NCBI GenBank assembly: GCA_014378525.1
Contig: JACMNL010000092.1
Coordinates: 1 to 39,241, forward strand
Length of the DNA stretch: 39,241 nt
Origin: Bacteriovorax sp.
GTDB lineage: Bacteria; Bdellovibrionota; Bacteriovoracia; Bacteriovoracales; Bacteriovoracaceae
Direction of reading: 5' to 3'
Under the pieces are notes generated by a model that made no database searches, was not told the DNA's origin, and saw only the letters and a list, made by a program, of their open reading frames with translations. Positions 33,088 to 39,241 of the stretch are shown piece by piece. Every line of letters begins with the position of its first letter. The first letter of the stretch is position 1. The position numbers and the translations under genes are program-made.

Positions 33088-33923
33088 CTAACAAGTTTTA
33101 AAATCATTCCCGGAGCATCGTTGGAAATTTTTAGCATAGCTAAAGATGCACTTTGACCGATTTGAGTTTTAATTCTGTTGGCCGCTTCTGCTGCAACGTC
33201 TGTGTCTCTGATTTTAGAATTACTTGCCGAAGTGTTTTCTCTGTAAACCTGAAGGTTTTGAATCACTGACTGAACTCTTGTTTCCATACTTCCAAGTTGA
33301 GCACGTGAAGCTCCGATGTCACTCATCATTTTGTCGATTTTTGTCAGTGAGTTTTGAGCAGAATATTTTGTTTTTAAATCAACATTACCAATACCGAAGT
33401 TTCCATCGGCATCCATAACTTTTCCCATGTCATATCTTAGGCGGTCGTTTTGTGCTGTTCCGTTGATACCAACCTGAAGATCGTAAACGCTGTCGCTTCC
33501 CTTGATAATATGATTACCGTTGAAAGTTGTTGAAGCAGTAATACGTTTTACTTCCTGCTTCAGTTGTTGAAATTCAGAATCGATTACAGTTCTTTCTCCG
33601 TCGCCTAAAGTATCGTTGGCCGATTGCATAGCAAGTTCGCGAAGACGAATCCCCATTCCCTGCATAACTCCCAATGAGCCTTCTGCAACTTGTAACAATG
33701 AAATTGAATCATTTGAATTTCTTTCTGCCTGATAGTTACTGCGAATTCTTGCGCGCATTCCTTCAGAGATAGCGAGACCTGCAGGATCTATTTCAGCACG
33801 CGCAATTCTATCCCCTGAGGACAGTTGCTCATTTTGAATTGATTGCTCTTCAGTACGCTGTTGTACGTACCTCATTGCAGTCATCGAATTTGTATTCGTT
33901 GAAACTCGCATTGCGATGTTCAT
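33084..33923 (-). CDS. fliC: Flagellin
   Basis: A 279-residue filament subunit with only the conserved D0/D1 parts. The N-terminus (RVSTNTNSMTAMRYV ... LSSGDRIARAEIDPAGLAISEGMRARI) and C-terminus (SNSKIRDTDVAAEAANRIKTQIG) are standard; the outer domain is very short (about 140-185). The sequence ARAEIDPAGLAIS replaces the usual SAADDAAGLAIS. AGGG touches the first ATG and lies 12 bases from a second in-frame ATG at 33909-33911, so the start may be either. A sigma-28-like promoter and a leader hairpin lie upstream. A single flagellin gene here does not exclude others. Confidence 0.95.
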   Translation of the reverse strand: MNIAMRVSTNTNSMTAMRYVQQRTEEQSIQNEQLSSGDRIARAEIDPAGLAISEGMRARIRSNYQAERNSNDSISLLQVAEGSLGVMQGMGIRLRELAMQSANDTLGDGERTVIDSEFQQLKQEVKRITASTTFNGNHIIKGSDSVYDLQVGINGTAQNDRLRYDMGKVMDADGNFGIGNVDLKTKYSAQNSLTKIDKMMSDIGASRAQLGSMETRVQSVIQNLQVYRENTSASNSKIRDTDVAAEAANRIKTQIGQSASLAMLKISNDAPGMILKLVS

Positions 33924-33941
33924 CCCTGAAGGTCATTTACA

Positions 33942-33959
33942 GATCTCAACCGTGAGATC
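33942..33959 (-). repeat. Hairpin in the flagellin leader
   Basis: GATCTCA-ACCG-TGAGATC, perfect 7-bp arms, lies just after the predicted start site and 18 bases before the start codon. Likely stabilises or regulates the mRNA. Confidence 0.5.
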
Positions 33960-33967
33960 CTGCTGAC

Positions 33968-33995
33968 TTATCGGTAATATTTTCCTAGAACCTAA
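33968..33995 (-). promoter_or_regulatory. Sigma-28-like promoter of flagellin
   Basis: Minus strand: TTAGGTTC (33988-33995), 12 bases, ACCGATAA (33968-33975); 5/8 and 7/8 to the FliA consensus. The -10 is identical to that of the HD-GYP gene at 15681. Confidence 0.6.
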
Positions 33996-34010
33996 ATTTG
34001 CCGGGTTTAA

Positions 34011-35141
34011 TTAGAAAAGACGAGTGTAACACTCAAGCAACTTCTCAGTGGATTGCTTACGTGTAAACTTCTGAACGAAGTTATGTCCGCGCGAAATCAT
34101 TTTGTCCTGCAGACTTACGTCGTTTAAAACTTTAAGGATTTTGTCGGAGATATCGGTTAGGGATAGTGGATCAATGTACTCTGAATCAGGGCCTGCGCTC
34201 TCGGGAAAACATGAACCAAAACTTGTGATGACCGGTGTTTTTGAAAAAAGTGCTTCAACAATCGGTATACCGAAGCCTTCAAAGTGCGATGGAAAACAAA
34301 ATAAATCTGCAGTCTGATAAAAAACCGGAAGTTCTGAAAATGGAATGTTCGAGAGAAAATGAACACGCGAGGAAATTTTTAAATCCTCTACTTTCTTTTT
34401 ACATTGTTCCAGATAAGATTTTCCATTACCAATGAGCACGAGGTCCTGCTCAACCTGACTGGCAATTTTTGCGAATGCTTCAATCAGCATCAATTGGTTT
34501 TTTCTTTCTTCGAAAGCACCGACATTTAATATGAACGGGCGTTCAAAATTATATTTTTCCATTAAAGATTTTTTTTCTGCAAAACTTCTTTCATTATAAA
34601 AAACCGGATCACAACTCTGGTAGTGAACAACAATCTTTTTTTCGTCGACTCCAAGAAAGTTAATCAGGTCGAGTTTAGTTTGCTCGCAAATGGCGATGAC
34701 CATATCAGCATTGTGACTTGAGTAATTAAATTTCTTTTTATAAGTCACGCGGTCAATGAAAGGAAAAAATTCCGGGTATCGAAGAAAAATTAAATCGTGA
34801 ATTGTAACAACTGATTTACATCCGGTAGACCCCACCGGGATTTCATGCGAGAGACCATGATACAAATCCAGCTGGTCTTTTTTGATATCATTAACGATAG
34901 AAAATGAACGCCACAAAGAAGGAACGGCCTGCTCCAGAATATTTCCGGGTTCTCTTAGTTGTAATCTTGGATTTTGATTTTCTTTAAGCCAGTTGAGAGC
35001 GCGCTCTTCAGTGACTTTGGGAGTATAGAGAAATAGCTCATCTTCAGAATACTCTAGAAGACCTTCGATCAGCCCGCGGGAATAATTCCCGAGTCCGCGA
35101 AAGTTTTGTGTTGCTCTTTTTCCGTCAAAACCAAAACGCAT
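34011..35141 (-). CDS. GT4-family glycosyltransferase
   Basis: A 376-residue GT-B enzyme. The N-terminal half has GLGNYSRGLIEGLL and VVTIHDLIFLRYP; the C-terminal nucleotide-sugar domain has ILNVGAFEERKNQLMLIEAF, FLSNIPFSELPVFY and the E-x7-E motif in PSHFEGFGIPIVEAL, marks of family GT4. It transfers a sugar to an acceptor in surface polysaccharide or glycoprotein synthesis; the acceptor is unknown. It may act on flagellin next door, but gene order alone is weak support. It lies 24 bases after the lipoprotein gene. Confidence 0.9.
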   Translation of the reverse strand: MRFGFDGKRATQNFRGLGNYSRGLIEGLLEYSEDELFLYTPKVTEERALNWLKENQNPRLQLREPGNILEQAVPSLWRSFSIVNDIKKDQLDLYHGLSHEIPVGSTGCKSVVTIHDLIFLRYPEFFPFIDRVTYKKKFNYSSHNADMVIAICEQTKLDLINFLGVDEKKIVVHYQSCDPVFYNERSFAEKKSLMEKYNFERPFILNVGAFEERKNQLMLIEAFAKIASQVEQDLVLIGNGKSYLEQCKKKVEDLKISSRVHFLSNIPFSELPVFYQTADLFCFPSHFEGFGIPIVEALFSKTPVITSFGSCFPESAGPDSEYIDPLSLTDISDKILKVLNDVSLQDKMISRGHNFVQKFTRKQSTEKLLECYTRLF

Positions 35142-35165
35142 GATTTGATTGTCCTGCAGTGAAAT

Positions 35166-35855
35166 TTAAAAACCTACGTTGAATTTTATACTAAAACTCA
35201 CCGACCCTGCTAGTGACATCGTGCTTTTTGGCACAGAATTTATGACGATCTTCGGTTGAAGCTTAACTTTGGGATTGTTCTGGATCAATTCTTTCCAGTC
35301 TAGTTTTTCGATTCTAAGATTAAGGCATCGTCCGTCACATTCCAGCGGATGGATTTTTTTATCGAAATACACGAGACGAGTCATGCCGTTTTCATCAGGC
35401 GGATGATTTTTCAGAGGGTGTTCAAGGATCGCATAGATTTCAATCTTCTCGATAAAGCCCAATGAATCTCTTTTTTTAGCGTTATCAATCAGGGCCAGAA
35501 GTGAGTCCAGTCTGATCCAGTCAATGAAATTAAAATCGATTTCGCCCAGTGAATTCAGGTCGACTTCAATAGGATCCATGGGAAGGTCATGGCCACCTTT
35601 CGAAGCAATAGTTGAATTGGCAAGAACGACTGCGATCCCTTGAAATAGTTTGCCAAAAATCGGGAATTTCCCTGCATTTCTGGCGTACTCATCGATCTGG
35701 GTAGAATCCACCTTATATGAAAAATTGATGGGTTGATCATCCCTTAATTCATTGACGGTTTTGGCACTTACCATAGGCGTAAGCTTCTCTTTCCCGCAAG
35801 AAGCGAGAATCAGAAGCGATGCCAGAATAAGGGGCAGAAAAGAGGTTTTTTTCAT
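35166..35855 (-). CDS. Lipoprotein, unknown
   Basis: A 229-residue lipoprotein: signal peptide with the lipobox LASC (Cys20) followed by GKEKL. The mature part is beta-rich and ends in SMSLAGSVSFSIKFNVGF, an outer-membrane-like last strand; two cysteines (ECDGRCLN) could form a disulfide. Probably anchored to the outer membrane. Possibly cotranscribed with the glycosyltransferase. No family recognised. Confidence 0.78.
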   Translation of the reverse strand: MKKTSFLPLILASLLILASCGKEKLTPMVSAKTVNELRDDQPINFSYKVDSTQIDEYARNAGKFPIFGKLFQGIAVVLANSTIASKGGHDLPMDPIEVDLNSLGEIDFNFIDWIRLDSLLALIDNAKKRDSLGFIEKIEIYAILEHPLKNHPPDENGMTRLVYFDKKIHPLECDGRCLNLRIEKLDWKELIQNNPKVKLQPKIVINSVPKSTMSLAGSVSFSIKFNVGF

Positions 35856-35963
35856 TAGCAGAAGGATAACATGTGTATAAATTTTGTGGGGTAGTTTGTA
35901 GTTTTTTCACTAAACCTATTATCTTTTACAGGGCCATCCTGAAATCCGATAGAATCCTTGGAA

Positions 35964-37211
35964 ATGAAAATAAAAAACCTCACACTATTAATCGCGTGCG
36001 TGCTGCCATTTGCTGTTCAAAACAGCTTCGCGGCTTCGTATGACACTCTTCCAAAGAATGTTAATACGTTCGTTTTTAAGCAAGTTACTACTTCGAAAAT
36101 CCAGTCTAAATACAATTCGAAAAATGAAGAAGATACATTAAATTTGAAAGAAGAATTTACTTCAAGTAGACTCGAAGATATCAGCTCCGTGATCAAATCT
36201 TATTTCCAGGAACTAAGACAAATTTCTCCGGAAGCATATGATAATTTCTCACTCGGAGAATTTTCTGCTGATGTTGAAGCACATGTAACAGCTCAGGGTC
36301 TTGGTTATGGATTCGGTGTTACTGATCACTTGACTGTTTACGGGTCACTCCCTATTTATCACATCACGACAGACATTAAATTCAAACAGAGTAAAGATAG
36401 TAACCTGGCCTCGGTTCAGGCGACGATGAGAAACTCTAATCCGGATACGGCCATCGGGAAATTTGTTAAAGATTTAACTCTTCAATTGCCAAACACAAAT
36501 GCAGAACTACTGCAGTCTCTGGTTGTAAATTACTACGGATACAAACCAATTGGTAAATGGCAGAAGGATGCTTTAGGTGACGCTGAAGTGGGATTCATTT
36601 ACCGCTTAACAGATTTTTCAGACCGTGGAGTTTCTGTATCTGCCGGTGCTGTTCTTCCTACGGGAACTTCAGATGATCCTGATTCACTTCAGGACGTTTC
36701 AACAGGTGATGGTCAATATGATGCGTTTACTGAAGTTGCGACGGGAATTTCATTTTTTGATAATACATTTCAACTGGACTTGAAAGGAAGATACACTTAC
36801 CAGTTCGCTTCGCAAAAAGAAGTTCGCTGGATTAATGATGCTGATCTGCCTTTATCAGGCCAGAAAAAAACTGTTAACCAGAAGCTGGGAAATAAAATCG
36901 ATGCGACGTTAACTCTGACTTACAATCCACTTTACTGGATGAACTTCAATACATCTTTACTGGCCACCAACATTGCTGCAACAAAATATACAAACGTTGC
37001 AGACGCTAAAGTTAGAACGGCACTTGAAAGTAATACTGAAACCCAGACCAGATGGGTACGTGTGGGTATGGGGGTTTCAACAATTGAAGCTTATAAAAGA
37101 AAACAATTCGATTTACCAATGGACATAGGTATTTCAGCGCAAAGACTTTTAAATGCAAAAAACACGGCCAGCTATGACCGCTTCGATTTAGATTTCAGAC
37201 TTTATTTTTAA
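35964..37211 (+). CDS. Outer-membrane beta-barrel protein
   Basis: A 415-residue exported protein (signal peptide ending SFAA). From about residue 100 on it is built of alternating amphipathic strands (GYGFGVTDHLTVYGSLPIY ... GVSVSAGAVLPTG ... FQLDLKGRYTYQF), and it ends with the aromatic residue of a barrel (DFRLYF). The region GVSVSAGAVLPTGTS resembles PF13557-type phenol/meta-pathway porins (transporter-like barrels). The ATG at 35964 is preferred over a TTG two codons earlier. Function unknown. Confidence 0.8.
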   Translation: MKIKNLTLLIACVLPFAVQNSFAASYDTLPKNVNTFVFKQVTTSKIQSKYNSKNEEDTLNLKEEFTSSRLEDISSVIKSYFQELRQISPEAYDNFSLGEFSADVEAHVTAQGLGYGFGVTDHLTVYGSLPIYHITTDIKFKQSKDSNLASVQATMRNSNPDTAIGKFVKDLTLQLPNTNAELLQSLVVNYYGYKPIGKWQKDALGDAEVGFIYRLTDFSDRGVSVSAGAVLPTGTSDDPDSLQDVSTGDGQYDAFTEVATGISFFDNTFQLDLKGRYTYQFASQKEVRWINDADLPLSGQKKTVNQKLGNKIDATLTLTYNPLYWMNFNTSLLATNIAATKYTNVADAKVRTALESNTETQTRWVRVGMGVSTIEAYKRKQFDLPMDIGISAQRLLNAKNTASYDRFDLDFRLYF

Positions 37212-37216
37212 ACTGG

Positions 37217-38218
37217 CTACTGAATATAAGAATAAAAAATCTTGCCGCTTTCTTCGCTTACTAATTTGTAAGGATCGTCCTTAATTAAAAGACATCCATC
37301 CAGATCGTAGAAGTCCACTCCTCCAGCGATATTCAGAGCACTGGAGATTCCCAGACTCGTTTCAACCATACATCCGAGCATCGTTTTAAGCCCCAGCATT
37401 TTTGCCTGTCTCAATTGTTTAACTGCTCTTAGATATCCACCGGCCTTCATCATCTTGATGTTTACGCCGTGGAATCTTTCAACGTGATAATTGTTTACTT
37501 CTTCTTTGGTGACAGACTCATCGGCCATTAATAGAACTTGTGAATGTTTTTTTAATTCCAGTGCTTCGTCATGAGCATTACTTGGCAGAGGTTGCTCTAA
37601 AAATTCAATTCGTTTGATGTCCTGGAATTTTTCCAGAAATTGTAACGTTTCTTTTGCCGATTCAAAAGATTCATTGGCATCAATTCTTAGAGGAACATTT
37701 GTATGCTTTAATACTTCACCACAAAAATCGTGTGCGATTTCGCGGTTTACTTTAACTTTTAAAACTGAAAATCTTTGCAGGTTATTTTCTTTGATGAAAC
37801 TTTCAATTTTTCCAATTTCCATAATGGGAATTGAAAAAGAAGTTTTCACGCTGCTCACAACATTTGTACCCATTAGCTGGGGAACAGATTTACCTGACAA
37901 AATTGATACGTAATGAACGAAACTTGATTCGATACCGAATTTTAAAGACTGAGGTAGCTCAGTTGTTTCGAGGTAGGCCACCAGACTCTCAACGCCGTTA
38001 AAATCCTGTGGAGCATTGTTTTTGAATTCTTCGAATTTCTCAATGATAAGTTCTCTGCTTTCGCCATAACGAACATTAAAGGCCACTTCGCCGTAAGCTT
38101 CAATGGAACCATTTTTTACTTTAACGATAAAGTTTCTTTTAATATCTGAGCTATTTCGTGAAATATTCCAGGTGAACTTCAGAGGCAATTCGATTTCTTT
38201 TATTGACCAGTTAAACAT
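37217..38218 (-). CDS. L-Ala-D/L-Glu epimerase-like enolase-superfamily enzyme
   Basis: A 333-residue enzyme of the muconate-lactonizing subgroup. Active-site residues in order: KVKV (KxK, general base), Asp of RIDANESF, Glu of FLEQPL, Asp of MADES (three metal ligands), Lys of NIKMMKAGG (second base), GCMVETSLG, and YDLDG, the DxD motif that dipeptide epimerases use to bind the substrate's amino group. It would convert L-Ala-D-Glu from peptidoglycan to L-Ala-L-Glu for reuse. This suits an organism that takes up murein fragments. Confidence 0.85.
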   Translation of the reverse strand: MFNWSIKEIELPLKFTWNISRNSSDIKRNFIVKVKNGSIEAYGEVAFNVRYGESRELIIEKFEEFKNNAPQDFNGVESLVAYLETTELPQSLKFGIESSFVHYVSILSGKSVPQLMGTNVVSSVKTSFSIPIMEIGKIESFIKENNLQRFSVLKVKVNREIAHDFCGEVLKHTNVPLRIDANESFESAKETLQFLEKFQDIKRIEFLEQPLPSNAHDEALELKKHSQVLLMADESVTKEEVNNYHVERFHGVNIKMMKAGGYLRAVKQLRQAKMLGLKTMLGCMVETSLGISSALNIAGGVDFYDLDGCLLIKDDPYKLVSEESGKIFYSYIQ

Positions 38219-38267
38219 CTATACTCTCACCCTTCATGGAATTTTATTAAATAATATATCTGATTAA

Positions 38268-38276
38268 TGATACTAT
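38268..38276 (+). promoter_or_regulatory. Extended -10 promoter, probably leaderless
   Basis: TGATACTAT (TGn plus TACTAT) ends five bases before the ATG at 38282. No ribosome-binding site is visible. Confidence 0.4.
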
Positions 38277-38281
38277 ATTTT

Positions 38282-39241
38282 ATGCTTCTTAATAAAGATA
38301 TTATCGTTCGTGTCGTTGTCGGCATCATTTTTTTTGTCATCTTTGTCAAAGTGGTGGGCCCTGTCATTTATGAAGTATTGAAAGGAAAAATTCCCGGCGC
38401 GCACAATCCTGAAAATGATATCGACAGTATGATCAAGAGACAAAAAGAACGGCTTAAAGCTCAGTATGGAATTACAGGCCAGAGTTTAGACTCAATACCT
38501 CCAGTTCATTCATCGAAGGAAGAATCAGAAGAAAAATCTACTCCTGCTCCCACTAAAGAAATAGAAGCTATTTATAAAGAAACACGCTGGGGCGGTGGTG
38601 AATTTGCAAAAAATATTCAAGCAGAGATTTCAAAAAATTATTCGTATACCCTTGCTGAAACAAAAGTTAATTCATTCATCATGCTCGCTGAAAAAAGACA
38701 TTACCTTCGTTACCTGAGTGCAGATAACCAGAAAAATCCTGCGGCCATTAAAAGTTATTTGAGCCTTGTTATGTTGAACCTGATTCTCATTGATGAAATA
38801 AGTTCAAAAGAATTTAATCTACTGGATCGTGTGGCGAAAAAATGTCATGTAAGTACTACTGAATTTATGCTGGCGCTGCAGTTGAAAATTCTTCATTCCA
38901 TTCACAACAAACACCCGATGAAAGAAGAGCGCTTATTTGTCGACTCTCCTTCTTTGCACCAATATTCGGAAGAAACAATTAAAGAAGCATTTATTTTTAT
39001 CCTGAAAAAAGAGGCCAATCTCTGGGCAAAAGGTCACTCTCAGTACTTTGAAGAAATGTCTCTGCACTTAAGTTACGCTGATATTATTATACCTCTACCG
39101 AAACCTGAACACAAAAAAGACCTGACAACTTCCTATACAATTCTGAAAGCAGATGAAGATATGGAGACGGAAGAGATAAAAAAACTATATAAAAAAATGG
39201 CGATGGTTAAACATCCCGATAAAATCGGACAGATGAAACTG
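38282..39241 (+). CDS. DjlA-like membrane J-domain protein, C-terminus outside window
   Basis: The frame is open from ATG for 320 codons to the window edge. One N-terminal membrane helix (IIVRVVVGIIFFVIFVKVVG) is followed by a linker with proline and charge, a helical TerB-like domain (about 130-240) and the start of a J domain with the HPD motif in MVKHPDKIG. This order matches DjlA-type co-chaperones, which are held in the inner membrane and stimulate DnaK. The J domain is cut after its second helix. Confidence 0.8.
   Translation, partial: MLLNKDIIVRVVVGIIFFVIFVKVVGPVIYEVLKGKIPGAHNPENDIDSMIKRQKERLKAQYGITGQSLDSIPPVHSSKEESEEKSTPAPTKEIEAIYKETRWGGGEFAKNIQAEISKNYSYTLAETKVNSFIMLAEKRHYLRYLSADNQKNPAAIKSYLSLVMLNLILIDEISSKEFNLLDRVAKKCHVSTTEFMLALQLKILHSIHNKHPMKEERLFVDSPSLHQYSEETIKEAFIFILKKEANLWAKGHSQYFEEMSLHLSYADIIIPLPKPEHKKDLTTSYTILKADEDMETEEIKKLYKKMAMVKHPDKIGQMKL

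Noticed and set aside
34102..34435. Plus-strand frames across the glycosyltransferase gene
   Set aside because: Antisense shadows without binding sites; the minus-strand gene has all GT4 motifs.
1..39241. CRISPR arrays, phage modules, replication origin, known riboswitches
   Set aside because: I looked for spaced direct repeats, phage structural genes, clustered DnaA boxes and familiar riboswitch patterns and saw none.

Overview
The window looks like chromosome of a flagellated Gram-negative bacterium with modest GC content. Gene content (diverged flagellin, a large set of HD-GYP-like signalling proteins, secreted S8 protease, lipoprotein and outer-membrane proteins, Rsm22-type methyltransferase, alpha-macroglobulin-free but predator-like secretome) resembles Bdellovibrionota, most likely the Bacteriovorax/Peredibacter side. 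That placement is inference from gene style, not a search. Most of the window is core-like and densely packed; only the first ~1.2 kb looks accessory.

Layout. 1-1271: the end of an IS3-family insertion sequence, a pair of tandem XRE-type regulators (one cut short by an in-frame stop), and tRNA-Ala(GGC). 1438-5463: HAD-IG 5'-nucleotidase, small secreted proteins, an HDAC-fold deacetylase and an aldo/keto reductase. 5543-8109: a tightly overlapping three-gene operon made of a nucleosidase-like protein, a spore-photoproduct-lyase-like radical SAM protein without the expected cysteine, and a small 2OG-Fe(II) oxygenase; this is the best candidate for an undescribed system. 8247-12149: rpmB, a periplasmic SUOX-fold protein coupled to a histidine kinase, and a secreted subtilisin. 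12352-17340: PilZ-like and DUF4340 proteins, an HD-GYP protein, rpmG, rpmE and small proteins including one with three Cys-x11-Cys repeats. 17362-20422: rsm22-like, gltA, pyrE. 20539-27380: three more HD-GYP-like paralogues with progressively eroded active sites, sfsA, a small lysine-rich protein and a PilZ-like protein. 27812-33087: pstC-pstA-pstB-phoU-phoB-phoR behind a Pho-box-like promoter but with no pstS. 33084-39241: flagellin, a glycosyltransferase, a lipoprotein, an outer-membrane protein, an L-Ala-D/L-Glu epimerase and a truncated DjlA-like J-domain protein.

How it fits together. Two themes recur. First, signalling: four HD-GYP-like proteins share an extra N-terminal domain and differ in which metal ligands remain, with two PilZ-like proteins nearby. 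Second, a shared sigma-28-like promoter is visible upstream of the flagellin, the most intact HD-GYP gene and a previously unlisted 54-residue lysine-rich protein, linking them to the flagellar regulon. Several genes (12352, 26373, 38282) have a -10 element so close to the start codon, and no ribosome-binding site, that leaderless mRNAs are likely. Terminators are frequent and mostly bidirectional between convergent genes.
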